Shown here: positions 46,278 through 55,715 of the stretch, one piece after another
Position numbering within the stretch: position 1 is the stretch's first letter
Layout: every line of letters starts with the position of its first letter
Position numbers and translations under genes: made by a program
Notes under the pieces: model-generated
Told to the model about the DNA's origin: nothing
The model's database searches: none
Seen by the model: the letters and a program-made list of their open reading frames with translations, nothing else
From: Promethearchaeia archaeon
Lineage (GTDB): Archaea; Asgardarchaeota; Lokiarchaeia; Sigyniarchaeales; SOKP01
Length of the DNA: 64,000 bases
NCBI GenBank assembly: GCA_029856045.1
Contig: JAHQWG010000012.1
Location: forward strand, 1 to 64,000
Direction: 5' to 3'

Positions 46278-47044
46278 TATTTGTAATTAAATATTATTCA
46301 TCTATAGAGAGGATTTTTAAATTTATAACATTAACTGAAAACTATGACATTTAAATTATTTGCCGACTTGAATAGTGATTATCCCTTATAGAATAATGTC
46401 GGTATAAATGATTACTCTAGTAATAGCAATTGATAATATGCTTGTTGTGCGAGTTGAGGAAAAATGGAACAAAAATTAATGTGATTTGTTATAGTAAAAA
46501 TACGGGATTTTCCAATCTCATCGGGGCGAGCGATTCTATAAGATATATTTATTTTTAGAAGAATAAATATTAAGATCATGAATCTACGTTTTGAGACAAT
46601 CTCAATACCTCGTACATTTGCACGCCTTGCATAATAGACAACTATATTATGAGAAAATTATCATTCAATTTCGGTTCTAATTTTCATGAACATAAGTATT
46701 TACTCGTCTGTCCAATTTTTCGGAATATAATCTATCTTAAAATTTAATCTATCAAAAAACTTAATAGCAAAAATTTATAAATTTAAGGGAAATTATATAA
46801 TAACCCTGACAATATCCAAAATGAGATAATTAAAGTTTATATCAGAATAAGATTATAAAATTTCAAAAATGAATTTAATTTCTTGTTTTAAAAAGATCCT
46901 CTATAAAAACTTTAAATAAAAATTTAAAATATTTTATTAAAGTTAAAAATTTGAATTTTCAAATTATATTAAAAATAGGAGAGAAATTTACCCCAAAAAA
47001 ATAGTAAATTAACAATAAAAAATCTTACTTTTATCTAATTCTAC
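46278..47044. other. Gene-poor region upstream of the restriction-methylase
   Basis: About 770 bp hold no convincing ORF. Between about 46360 and 46720 base composition is less A/T-skewed than ordinary spacers here. CCGAC (46363-46367) and GTCGG (46398-46402) form an inverted repeat enclosing a second ATTAT/ATAAT pair, which could be an RNA hairpin or the remnant of a mobile piece. No tRNA, transposase fragment or tandem repeat was recognised. Confidence 0.45.
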
Positions 47045-47242
47045 TTAATAATTTAACTTAAAATTCTTATTCAATGGGACATTAAATCTTTTTGCATTCA
47101 TTAATGTTTTTCTAATTTCTTTACCACCGCATTCTGAAGAATCTTTAAATTTACAAGTTTCGCAATATTTTAATCCTTTCACTTGGATCCAAAAACATTC
47201 TTTATTACTTAGATTTATTTTTTTGATTATTATTTCTTTCAT
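47045..47242 (-). CDS. Small Cys-containing protein
   Basis: The 65-residue version starting at ATG 47242 holds 'YCETCKFKDSSECGG', a C-x2-C-(x7)-C arrangement plus an upstream Cys that could bind zinc or a cluster, followed by a basic helix. An in-frame ATG at 47305 would add 21 mainly hydrophobic/basic residues and overlap the opposite ORF, so the shorter form is chosen. No family is recognised. Confidence 0.5.
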   Translation of the reverse strand: MKEIIIKKINLSNKECFWIQVKGLKYCETCKFKDSSECGGKEIRKTLMNAKRFNVPLNKNFKLNY

Positions 47243-47298
47243 TTTTTTATTGTGTTTTTTAATAAAAAATTCTAGGAGTTCTCTAATAAAAAAATAAA

Positions 47299-47595
47299 AT
47301 CTCATTTAATTTAGTAAATTTTTCAGAAGTAGTATGTAAATTTGATAATTTCCACGCTAAATTCTTTATTGAGTTAACTGATCTGATTACTTATCAAACT
47401 TATTTTAAGAACTTAAAAGAGTTACCTAGTTTATTAGATATTTTTAATGAGTATATAAAAAATTACACATTAAAGATAGAAAATTTAAAGAATCTCTCAA
47501 GGCTTAAAGAATTCATTGAGAATAGTAATATTTTCAAGTCTGTAAAAACCAAAATATATTTAAATCCTTGGATTCAAGAGATAAATAAGGTTTAA
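47299..47595 (+). pseudogene. Start-less ORF, possible gene remnant or non-AUG gene
   Basis: A frame of about 99 codons reads as ordinary protein ('FIELTDLITYQTYFKNLKEL', 'LYLNPWIQEI'-like end) up to TAA 47593-47595 but contains no ATG, GTG or TTG; ATC 47299 is the only near-cognate codon at its beginning. It may be a decayed gene, or one more gene with an unusual start. No family is recognised and no Shine-Dalgarno stands out. Confidence 0.3.
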
Positions 47596-47640
47596 AGAAA
47601 AAAAGTAATTTGAATTTATAATTTAAAAAAGGTGATAATA

Positions 47641-47850
47641 ATAAATATCTCAAAATTTATTTCCGAGCATTTAATCAATAAAGAAGTCGATGTATATTGC
47701 ACACATGACAGTTCATTTCAGGGAAAAGCTATAGGTTGTGCCGATAATGTATTAACTTTATTGGATAAAACTGCAACTATGACTTTTATAAACATTCCAC
47801 ACATTATTGCGATCTGGGAAAAAAAAAGAGAGAAAAGCGATAAATCTTAA
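47641..47850 (+). CDS. Small Sm/SH3-like fold protein (AUA start likely)
   Basis: This is a protein of about 69 residues. 'HLINKEVDVYCTHDSSFQGKAIGCADNVLTLLDKTATMTFINIPHIIAIWE' region shows the beta-strand pattern of an Sm/SH3-like barrel, similar to small archaeal LSm-like proteins of the MM0484 type; it may bind RNA. The apparent GTG start at 47632 lies inside an AAGGTGAT Shine-Dalgarno (47629-47636), so initiation there is unlikely. ATA codons follow in frame at 47635, 47638 and 47641, the last at good spacing. Confidence 0.6.
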   Translation: MNISKFISEHLINKEVDVYCTHDSSFQGKAIGCADNVLTLLDKTATMTFINIPHIIAIWEKKREKSDKS

Positions 47851-47868
47851 ATAGAAAGTACAAATATT

Positions 47869-48714
47869 CTAATCTATTTTAAGATTAAACAGTTTTTTAG
47901 CATTTTTATAAAAGATATCTCTATAAAAGTTTCTTGATAAATCGAGATCTAGCAATCCTAACATTGAGTTTTCATAGGAGTATGGAATATTTGGGAAATC
48001 AGAACCAAAAAGAATACGATCTTGATATGATAAGAGTACATCTGGTTTTGGGCGTTTAATCTTTCTTTCAGGAAAAATATTATTACGGATATAAATCATT
48101 GTGGTGTCCAAGTACAAATTTTCATGTTTATCAAGTAATTTAATGAATTTATCATATTCGAATGCACCCATATGTGCAATAATGAGCTTCATATCTGGGA
48201 AATTATCCAGAAATTTTTGAAAATTTTTTATTCCTACATATTCATTTCTATATGGTGCTGTTCCTGCATGCCATGTGATAATTTTGTTATATTTTTCAAC
48301 AATTTTGTAGATTTTCTTCATTCTCGGGTCGTTTGGATAAAATTCTTGAACTAAAGGTTGGATTTTTAACCCTTGAAAATTGTAAAGACTAAATAATTTT
48401 TCCGTATATTCTTCACGATTTTCATCTTCAGGCCAAACAGTTCCAAAGGGTATTGCATTAGGATTTTCTTTTACAAATTCATTTGTCCATTCATTCATTT
48501 CTTCTGCGATGTTTTTTTTATGGGCGTAATTATATGTTGTAAATGCCTTCACATGGTTTTTTTCTAAAGTTTGAATTAATTCATTATTTGGTAATTTATA
48601 AAATATCGGCCACTTGTGCTTTTCAAAAAAATTCCAAATAGATTTAAACATTTTTGGTGAAAAGAAATGAGTGTGTGAATCGATATATTTAAAATCTGTT
48701 GAAGTGTATACCAT
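47869..48714 (-). CDS. Amidohydrolase-2 family metal hydrolase/decarboxylase
   Basis: This is a 281-residue TIM-barrel amidohydrolase. 'DSHTHFFS' near the N-terminus (His-x-His), 'ITWHAGTAP' (His), 'IIAHMGAFEYD' (His) and 'ILFGSDFPN' (Asp) form the metal centre of the amidohydrolase-related (ACMSD-like) group. Such enzymes hydrolyse or decarboxylate small cyclic or aromatic acids; the substrate is not known. The gene is divergent from the DHH nuclease gene. Confidence 0.82.
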   Translation of the reverse strand: MVYTSTDFKYIDSHTHFFSPKMFKSIWNFFEKHKWPIFYKLPNNELIQTLEKNHVKAFTTYNYAHKKNIAEEMNEWTNEFVKENPNAIPFGTVWPEDENREEYTEKLFSLYNFQGLKIQPLVQEFYPNDPRMKKIYKIVEKYNKIITWHAGTAPYRNEYVGIKNFQKFLDNFPDMKLIIAHMGAFEYDKFIKLLDKHENLYLDTTMIYIRNNIFPERKIKRPKPDVLLSYQDRILFGSDFPNIPYSYENSMLGLLDLDLSRNFYRDIFYKNAKKLFNLKID

Positions 48715-48781
48715 TATTCAATTTAATAAAGAGTTAATATTATTAAAATATTTAGTAATATTTAGTTATATATTACTAGAG

Positions 48782-50290
48782 ATGAGTGATTTAAACCAAA
48801 AAAAAGAATTTTATGATTATATTGGCAATAGTATAAAGTTTTTTAACGAGAAAATTGATGAGTTTAATTTTCCAATTAGAATTTTTACTCATTATGACGC
48901 CGACGGATTATGTTCTGGTGCGATCCTTTCCGTTATGTTATTTCGAGAAAAAATTCCATATCACCTTACAATAAAAAAGCAATTAGATAGACAAAATATC
49001 CAAGAAATAGCAAAATTTACTGAGAAATCTAATAATTTTGTGATTTTTTCTGATTTTGGAAGCGGACAATGTCAAGAAATCGAAAATAACATTAAAAAAG
49101 GTCAATATATAATTTTAGATCATCATTTACCCCAAAAAATTGCCAATAAAGAAATGAAAAAAGAATTGAAAATTTTAAGAGAGAAACACTTTCCATATCA
49201 TGTTAATCCATATTTTTTTGAAATAGATGGAAGTATAGATGTTTCAGCGGCAGGTATATGTTTTCTTTTCTCTAGAACTATGAATCCTGCTAACATTGAT
49301 TTATCTCCCTTGGCAATAGTCGCAGCAACAGGTGATATACAAAATCAAGGGCCAAGTAGGACTTTTATAGGTTTAAATTCTGATATTTTAAACGATGCAT
49401 TAAAAGAAAATAAAATTGAAGTAAAAACAGATTTAAATTTCTCAAGTTTCAAGCCATTAAATCAAGCCATTGCATATTCTAATGAGATTCAACTTCCTGG
49501 ATTATCTCAACGCGAAGATGTCTCTTTAAAATTTCTCCAAAAAACAGGAGTTTTTGTTGAAAATGTTGATGGAGAGATAAAAACTCTGAATGAGTTTAGT
49601 TGGGACGAGAAAAGAATTATTTCTTCAGCAATAGTCAAATATGCTGTGGATTCCTGTGGATTGGATCCAGCAGAAATAACTGAAAAATTAATTATCAATA
49701 AATATCTTCTTTTAGATGAAATTAACTATCCAGAACTTTCAGAAACAAGTGAATTCTCCCGTCTTCTCAACTCTTGTGGAAGGACAGGGAATTCTTCCTT
49801 GGGTATTGCCATCGCTATGGGAGATAGAATTAAGAGTATAGAAGAAGTTAGAAAGATTTTAAAAAATTACAAAACCAGCTTATCTAAAAGTGTAGAGTGG
49901 ATACTATCAAAAAAAAAGTTAAAGAGTATGGAGCATATTCATTATTTTTATGGAGAAGATGTGATACCAGAAGAAATTATTGGAACTATTTGTTCCATGT
50001 TAATAAATTCTCAATTAATAGATAGAACCAAGCCGATTTTTGGTTATGCAGACAAGATTGGTGAGGATTTCTATAAAATTTCAGCTAGAACAACAATAGA
50101 TTTAGTAAATGATGGTGTAAATCTTTCACAAGTAATAAAGGAAGCAATAAGATTAATGAAAGTTGATACTTTGGGTGGCGGTCATCCACCAGCTGCGGGC
50201 ACTAAAATTAAAAGGGAAAAAATTGATGAATTTTTATTAATATGTGATAAAATCATAAAGAAACAATTAAAACAAAAAATTTCTTTTTAA
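48782..50290 (+). CDS. DHH-family ssDNA nuclease (archaeal GAN/RecJ, Cdc45-related)
   Basis: This is a 502-residue DHH/DHHA1 phosphoesterase. 'THYDADGLCSG' is motif I, 'IFSDFGSGQ' motif II, 'LDHHLPQ' the DHH motif and 'GGGHPPAAG' the DHHA1 end. This set matches the archaeal RecJ/GAN proteins that associate with GINS and MCM at the replication fork and are orthologous to eukaryotic Cdc45. An intact DHH motif suggests active nuclease. A 37-codon N-terminal extension to 48671 would overlap the divergent gene, so ATG 48782 is used. Confidence 0.87.
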   Translation: MSDLNQKKEFYDYIGNSIKFFNEKIDEFNFPIRIFTHYDADGLCSGAILSVMLFREKIPYHLTIKKQLDRQNIQEIAKFTEKSNNFVIFSDFGSGQCQEIENNIKKGQYIILDHHLPQKIANKEMKKELKILREKHFPYHVNPYFFEIDGSIDVSAAGICFLFSRTMNPANIDLSPLAIVAATGDIQNQGPSRTFIGLNSDILNDALKENKIEVKTDLNFSSFKPLNQAIAYSNEIQLPGLSQREDVSLKFLQKTGVFVENVDGEIKTLNEFSWDEKRIISSAIVKYAVDSCGLDPAEITEKLIINKYLLLDEINYPELSETSEFSRLLNSCGRTGNSSLGIAIAMGDRIKSIEEVRKILKNYKTSLSKSVEWILSKKKLKSMEHIHYFYGEDVIPEEIIGTICSMLINSQLIDRTKPIFGYADKIGEDFYKISARTTIDLVNDGVNLSQVIKEAIRLMKVDTLGGGHPPAAGTKIKREKIDEFLLICDKIIKKQLKQKISF

Positions 50291-50367
50291 TCTTTTTTAG
50301 AATATTTTTTTTCTTTCAAATTAAAAAAAATTACTGAATTTTCGATTTTAATTATTAAGATATATAT

Positions 50368-50937
50368 TTAGAAAAATAAGAAATATCGTGGCACTTTATT
50401 CTTATATTCTTTATATGATTCACCATATTGTTCTAATAACCTTCTTTCCTCACCCAAAATTCTAAAATGTGAAAATATTGCGTAAAAAACAAACGATATT
50501 ATCGCAATTCCTGAACCTATAAGTATAGAGCTTCCAAGAGTAGAAAGATATAACATAAGTTGCTGAGGATTTCGTGAAATCTTATATATTCCCAAGGTAA
50601 TTGGTTTGTCAAGTGGAGTATTTTTAAAATTAAAAATTGCTACAATAAATCCAACAGTTCCCAGTAATAATATTACTAAACCAATTATGAAATCAATTGA
50701 TAAAAAATTTATTGGGGTAAAGATCATTAAAAATAAATTCAAAAGGGCAAAAATTTTCGAAATCTTAGCTAAGATTTTTTGTGACTTTGTCCAACCTTTC
50801 TCATCATAAAGCCTTTCTCTTACTTCTTTAGAGCAAGTTAAAATTAACAAAAAAAAAATTGAGTAGGATATTACTATAAATATCCATCCGTTAAACCAGT
50901 CTAATCTAAGTTCTGGAAATAGTTCCATTTTATTCAC
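50368..50937 (-). CDS. Isoprenylcysteine/phospholipid methyltransferase-like membrane protein
   Basis: This 189-residue protein has four to five hydrophobic helices and the SAM-binding C-terminal pattern of the ICMT/PEMT family: 'GIYKISRNPQQLMLYLSTLG', then 'EERRLLEQYGESYKEYKNKVPRYF'. Such enzymes methylate prenylcysteines or lipid amines in the membrane. Because Rab-like GTPases here lack CaaX tails, a lipid or other substrate seems likelier, but this is inference. Confidence 0.8.
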   Translation of the reverse strand: MNKMELFPELRLDWFNGWIFIVISYSIFFLLILTCSKEVRERLYDEKGWTKSQKILAKISKIFALLNLFLMIFTPINFLSIDFIIGLVILLLGTVGFIVAIFNFKNTPLDKPITLGIYKISRNPQQLMLYLSTLGSSILIGSGIAIISFVFYAIFSHFRILGEERRLLEQYGESYKEYKNKVPRYFLFF

Positions 50938-51197
50938 TAATAAAGATATTTTATATTTTTTAGAAAGCTTTTAGCTGTATCTAATAAAATAAAAAGATTA
51001 TATGATATTTAAATTTTTATTTATCAAATTTACCTTATTACTTAAATCTATAATGAAATACTAATAAAATAAAATAGAATATAATAAAACAAGAAGAATT
51101 TATCCTCATATAAAATTAAATAAAGCTAAAAAAAACATATTAAAAATAATTAATAGATTTTCTTCTAACTATTTTGGGTTGTTATATCTCTTAAATC

Positions 51198-51620
51198 TTA
51201 ATTTGACTTTTTCATCCTTTTTGCTAATAATATTGTAGGCATTGAGATTAGTAAGAAACAACTAAGATATAATATAGAAAGAAATGAAATTTTACCCGTG
51301 TATCTATTAACATTTATATCAACGACTATAAGGGAAGTTATAGCTATTAACATTGCGCAAATAAAAATTATTAAAGAATCTAATTTTAGAGGGAACCCCT
51401 TTTTTAATTTCAATACACGGTATTCATCTTTAGTTATAATTAGAATTGTTAATGCGATACAAAAAAGTATCCAACCTATAATTTGGATAATAAATATAAG
51501 AATAGAAAACGGAGTAAGTAAAGTAAAAATTAACGAAAGGATAATCATAATTGTTCCAATTATAAGGTTTAATAATCCCATGTCTGAGAATTTTGACATA
51601 CCAAAGAAAGAATATTTCAT
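51198..51620 (-). CDS. Four-helix membrane protein of unknown function
   Basis: This 140-residue protein is made almost wholly of four hydrophobic segments with short loops and a Lys-rich C-terminus ('AKRMKK'), a layout expected for an integral membrane protein with a cytoplasmic tail. No family is recognised. It begins with an ATG and stands between two unrelated genes. Confidence 0.55.
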   Translation of the reverse strand: MKYSFFGMSKFSDMGLLNLIIGTIMIILSLIFTLLTPFSILIFIIQIIGWILFCIALTILIITKDEYRVLKLKKGFPLKLDSLIIFICAMLIAITSLIVVDINVNRYTGKISFLSILYLSCFLLISMPTILLAKRMKKSN

Positions 51621-51805
51621 TTAATATTTAAACCTTTTGAAGTTTATTTAAAGATTAATTTAATATTTTTATCACTGAATTTTGTACCAAACCACTATTT
51701 TACCTTTATTTATTCCTAAAAAAAATTAAATGCTCAGAAAATTTCTCTTATTAAAAGAAATTATTCTCTTTATATATCTTTTAGATATGGAGGAATGAAC
51801 GGAAT

Positions 51806-52531
51806 ATGAAAGTCTTGGCAATAAATAGTAGCCCAAATATGGGTAAGGGTAGTACTGCTATGATTCTTACTCCCTTTCTTGAGGGAATGAAAGAAGCGGG
51901 AGCACAGATTGAATTATTTTACACAAAGAAGTTAGATATTAAACCGTGTCAGGGGGAATTTAACTGTTGGCTCAAAACACCAGGTAAATGTTTCCAACGG
52001 GATGATATGCAAATGCTTCTACCCAAGCTAGGTAATTCAGATATCTGGGTATTTGCAACTCCTGTCCATTGTGATGGAATCTCTGGATCGCTACTGAGTT
52101 TGTGGGAAAGAATGATATCAGTAGCGAAGCCATTCGTAGAGCTACGGAATGGACACTGTCGCCATCCTCTGCATGAGGGATTCAAACAAGGTAAGGTTGT
52201 GCTGGTTTCAACCTGTGGACATTTCGAATTAGATAATTTCGACCCAATGCTTTTACATATTAAAGCATTTACTGCGAATTCCAATAGAGAATTTGCTGGG
52301 GCATTATTACGTCCCCATGGAGCTGGATTGAGGATTATGAGGAAGATGGGCGTGCAGATGGATGATATCTTTAAAGCGGCAAAAGAAGCAGGTCATCAAC
52401 TCATTGTTGATGGTAAGATGTCTCCTAAAACCCTAAATACTATCAGTCGCGAACTTATATCACTAGATATGTATTTAAAAGGAGTCAATAAGGCATATCA
52501 GCGTATTTTTGACAGTTTGAGAGAAAAATAA
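51806..52531 (+). CDS. Flavodoxin-fold NAD(P)H-dependent oxidoreductase
   Basis: This is a 241-residue FMN reductase-like protein. 'AINSSPNMGKGSTA' near the N-terminus binds the FMN phosphate; 'CWLKTPGKCFQRDDM' is typical of iron-sulfur flavoproteins or NADPH-dependent FMN reductases, and 'IWVFATPVHCDGISG' is the flavin loop. Base composition is clearly more G/C-rich than its neighbours, and codons differ (CTG, GGG, CGC appear), suggesting recent transfer or high expression. GGAGG at 51790-51794 is the Shine-Dalgarno for ATG 51806. Confidence 0.82.
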   Translation: MKVLAINSSPNMGKGSTAMILTPFLEGMKEAGAQIELFYTKKLDIKPCQGEFNCWLKTPGKCFQRDDMQMLLPKLGNSDIWVFATPVHCDGISGSLLSLWERMISVAKPFVELRNGHCRHPLHEGFKQGKVVLVSTCGHFELDNFDPMLLHIKAFTANSNREFAGALLRPHGAGLRIMRKMGVQMDDIFKAAKEAGHQLIVDGKMSPKTLNTISRELISLDMYLKGVNKAYQRIFDSLREK

Positions 52532-52591
52532 AATAATAGATTTTGAAAACTATTATGTTAAGTTAAAATTTTTGAATATAAAGAAAAATAT

Positions 52592-53893
52592 TTAAATTGT
52601 AAAAACATCACCGATTTCCGGAGAAACGGCTGAATAACCTTTTTTATTAAGATCTTTTGCAAAATTAGTGCAAGATTCAGCACTTCCATGCATGCAAAAT
52701 ATATTTTTTTCTGAATCCTCATTAAATTTTAAATCATCAACGAATTTACGTAAATCTGAGGCTCCTGTGTGACTTGAAAAGTCAAAATTCTTTACATCAC
52801 AAACTGCATTAATTCCGTTTGAGTCATTTTTAGACTTAAAAAATAAATTTTCATCAAGTAAAATTCTTCCTGGAGTATTTTCGACTTGATAACCAACTGA
52901 ATAAATAGCGGAATTAGGCTCGTTGACAATTGATCTTGCATAATTTCTAGCTGGACCACCCTGTAACATTCCTGAAGGACTAATTATTATACCAGGTGTA
53001 GTTTTAGCGATCTTTCTGTCTCGTTTTAATCGGGAATTTAAAATAAAAGTGGCATTACTTACAGCTCTTCGAAATTCTCTTGGATCTCTTAAAAATTCAG
53101 CGTAATCAAAATAGATCTCAGAGATTTTTCTTGCCATTCCATCTAAAAAAAGATTGCCACGATATCCATAATGATAAAGAACACTTAGAATCTCTTGAGA
53201 TCTAGCTACACCAAAAGCGGGAACTAGCACACGTCCCTTATCCTCTACAATTATATTTACATTTTCAATAAATTCCTTTTCGATTTCATCTCTTGGTCGA
53301 TGATCTCTTAAAGCATATGTTGATTCTATGATTAGTGTATCTAATTCTGGAAAATCATGAACATCGATACTATTTACAAGTCTAGTTTTTTGCGTGTTAA
53401 TATCCCCCGTGTATAAGATCTTTTTTCCATCAACTTCCACTAAAATAGAACATGAACCAGGTACATGACCTGCATCTTTTAAAGTTATATAAAAATTGTT
53501 TGCAATCCTCTGCCTTGTTCCATATTCAAGAAAATAACTCGAAATTCCCATTTTATTAAGTTCTTGATTTGAGTATTTTATTTTAAATTTAGAAATTTTA
53601 AGTGCATCGCGAATTAATATCTCAATTATCCTATAAGTTAATTCATTTGTAAATAATGGAATCTGACGATTTTTATATAAGCTTGGAAGGCTTCCTGAGT
53701 GGTCAATATGACAATGTGTTAATGCAACTGCTGATATTTTATTCCCATCAATACTTAAAGGTAAAATGTTGTTATTTCCTTGTAATCTTATTCCATAATC
53801 AAGGAGTAAGGAGACTCCTGTTTTCTCAGATTGAATTAGTACGCCAGATGCTCCAATTTCTCTACATCCGCCAAGAAATTTAATTTTAACCAT
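52592..53893 (-). CDS. Beta-CASP metallo-beta-lactamase RNase (aCPSF-like, no KH domain)
   Basis: This is a 433-residue protein. 'LTHCHIDHSG' is the His-x-His-x-Asp-His zinc motif, with further ligands near 'DAGHVPGSC' and 'YTGDIN'; 'IESTYALRDHRPR' and 'ISPSGMLQGGPA' are beta-CASP motifs, and 'FSSHTGASDLRKFV' plus the final 'MHGSAESC' complete the site. Without KH domains it corresponds to the aCPSF2 group rather than aCPSF1. It would process or degrade RNA in the cytoplasm. Confidence 0.88.
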   Translation of the reverse strand: MVKIKFLGGCREIGASGVLIQSEKTGVSLLLDYGIRLQGNNNILPLSIDGNKISAVALTHCHIDHSGSLPSLYKNRQIPLFTNELTYRIIEILIRDALKISKFKIKYSNQELNKMGISSYFLEYGTRQRIANNFYITLKDAGHVPGSCSILVEVDGKKILYTGDINTQKTRLVNSIDVHDFPELDTLIIESTYALRDHRPRDEIEKEFIENVNIIVEDKGRVLVPAFGVARSQEILSVLYHYGYRGNLFLDGMARKISEIYFDYAEFLRDPREFRRAVSNATFILNSRLKRDRKIAKTTPGIIISPSGMLQGGPARNYARSIVNEPNSAIYSVGYQVENTPGRILLDENLFFKSKNDSNGINAVCDVKNFDFSSHTGASDLRKFVDDLKFNEDSEKNIFCMHGSAESCTNFAKDLNKKGYSAVSPEIGDVFTI

Positions 53894-54062
53894 TATAGTA
53901 ATATTCTCTTCTTATCCCATAATAATGTAATATAAATGAAAAAAATTTTTAGTGTGTAGTTATTAATCAAATAACAAAAATCAAAAAGTTTTATCTTTAT
54001 AAAATAAACAATAAAATAAGAATTTAAATTAAAATAAAAAAAAGCGTTAAATTGATTTTAAA

Positions 54063-54932
54063 ATGAAATATTCGGAAGAAAATGTAGAGATAGGAATAAT
54101 TGGGGGGACTGGTTCCGATTTAATACTAGAAGACGCTGAAGAAGTAAAAGTTTATACTCCATATGGAATGTCATCTGATCTTATTTCAGTTGGCTTTTAT
54201 AAAGGTAGAAAATTAGCATTTATACCAAGACATGGTCGTGGTCATGTAATAACTCCACATAATCTTAACGCTAGAGCAAATATATGGGCATTAGCTAAAG
54301 AATTAGGTGTAAAGCGAATTATATCTCCAAGCGCAGTAGGTTCTTTAGTGAAGGAATATGACAAAGGAGATTTTGTAATAGTTGATCAGTACATAGACCG
54401 AACAAAAAAGAGATTAGATACTTTTTATGAAGGCGGTCAGATCTGCCATATGAGCCAAGCTGAACCATTCTGTCCCGAAATGAATGAAATTTTTTATAAT
54501 GCGGGCAAAGAAATTCCGGGTTTAAATATCACATTGGGGGGTACTTATGTTTGTATCGAAGGGCCGAGATTTTCCACTATTGCAGAATCACGTATGTTTC
54601 GAATTTGGGGTGGTGACGTGATTGGAATGACATGCTACCCAGAAGTGGTTTTGGCCGCAGAAGTCGAAGTCTGCTACAGTACAATTGCAATGGTTACTGA
54701 TTTAGATGTATGGGCAGCTGAATGTGATCGGTGTGGAGTTGTTGAAATCGGTCCAAAATGTCCAAGTTGTGGTGGTCCAATCAAAAAATATTCAGTTAGC
54801 ATCGAGGAAATCTTAGCAACAATGGAAAAAAATGCAATTAATTTAACTAAAATTCTCGATATAGCAATTCCTAAAATATCTAAAGATAGAGCTTGTAGAT
54901 GTAAAGATTCTATGAAAGGTGCAATTATCTAA
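54063..54932 (+). CDS. mtnP: S-methyl-5'-thioadenosine phosphorylase-like, with embedded zinc ribbon
   Basis: This 289-residue protein is an MTAP/PNP family-2 phosphorylase: 'IGIIGGTGSDLILED' phosphate loop, 'PRHGRGHVITPHNLN' phosphate/ribose site, 'GTYVCIEGPRFSTIAESRMFR' base site and 'VIGMTCYPEVVLAAE'. After 'VTDLDVW' an unusual insert (221-236) has Cys221-x2-Cys224 and Cys233-x2-Cys236, a zinc ribbon; Cys-x-Cys near the C-terminus ('CRCKD') is extra. It would cleave methylthioadenosine (or an inosine-type substrate) with phosphate. The convergent neighbour is adenine phosphoribosyltransferase, so adenine released can be salvaged. Confidence 0.87.
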   Translation: MKYSEENVEIGIIGGTGSDLILEDAEEVKVYTPYGMSSDLISVGFYKGRKLAFIPRHGRGHVITPHNLNARANIWALAKELGVKRIISPSAVGSLVKEYDKGDFVIVDQYIDRTKKRLDTFYEGGQICHMSQAEPFCPEMNEIFYNAGKEIPGLNITLGGTYVCIEGPRFSTIAESRMFRIWGGDVIGMTCYPEVVLAAEVEVCYSTIAMVTDLDVWAAECDRCGVVEIGPKCPSCGGPIKKYSVSIEEILATMEKNAINLTKILDIAIPKISKDRACRCKDSMKGAII

Positions 54933-54968
54933 AATGTAAAAAATAAAGAAATTTATATTACTTTTTTT

Positions 54969-55523
54969 TTATTCTTCCACTGGGATTTTTACTAAAGCAA
55001 AAACATCGTAGCCAGCTAATTTATCTCTACCATGAAGGCTCCCAGTTAATTCAATAACAAATCCAACACCAGTCACTTCACCACCTGCTTTTTCTACTAA
55101 ATTGCATGCAGCTTTTGCGGTCCCCCCAGTTGCCAGTAAGTCATCAAATATTAAAACTTTATCTCCCTTTTCAATTCCATCAACATGCATCTCTATAGAG
55201 TCAGTTCCATATTCCAGTTTATAAGTTTCAGATATCGTTTTAGAAGGCAATTTTCCCGGCTTTCTCATCATTACAAATCCAGCGCTTAATTTTATAGCAA
55301 GAGCACCACCAAAAATATAACCTCTTGCTTCTATTGCAGCAACTTTTGTAATTCCTTTATTTTTATATTTTTCATATAAAAAATTAACTGAGTCTTTTAG
55401 ACCATCTACATCCTTTACTAAGGTTGAAATATCTTTAAATTGAATTCCTTCTTTAGGAAAATTCGGAACATTACGAATCTTTTTTAGTATTTTATCTTCT
55501 AACTCTTTTTCTGAAAAACTCAT
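54969..55523 (-). CDS. apt: Adenine phosphoribosyltransferase
   Basis: This 184-residue protein has 'FPKEGIQFKDISTL' at the N-terminus, 'AIEARGYIFGGALA' substrate loop, 'RKPGKLP' flexible loop and the PRPP-binding motif 'VLIFDDLLATGGTA' of type I PRTases. This is the bacterial/eukaryotic APT form. It makes AMP from adenine and PRPP, using the adenine made by the adjacent MTAP. The start ATG lies after an AAAGGT-type Shine-Dalgarno. Confidence 0.93.
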   Translation of the reverse strand: MSFSEKELEDKILKKIRNVPNFPKEGIQFKDISTLVKDVDGLKDSVNFLYEKYKNKGITKVAAIEARGYIFGGALAIKLSAGFVMMRKPGKLPSKTISETYKLEYGTDSIEMHVDGIEKGDKVLIFDDLLATGGTAKAACNLVEKAGGEVTGVGFVIELTGSLHGRDKLAGYDVFALVKIPVEE

Positions 55524-55715
55524 TAAATTACCTTTAATTGATTTAAATTATTTTAATTTATATTCAAGCTAATAAAAAACTTAAATTTATAGAATTACAA
55601 AAATATTATATAATCAATATTTTAATCAAATTATCATTATTATATAAAATTATTACAAAAAAATTACAAATCCTAAAAATCATCGAATGAATAGAAAAAC
55701 TGAGTGAGGAAATTA

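Noticed and set aside
47632-47634. GTG 47632 as start of the Sm-like protein
   Set aside because: The codon overlaps an AAGGTGAT site that matches the 16S 3' end, so it is more likely the ribosome-binding site itself.
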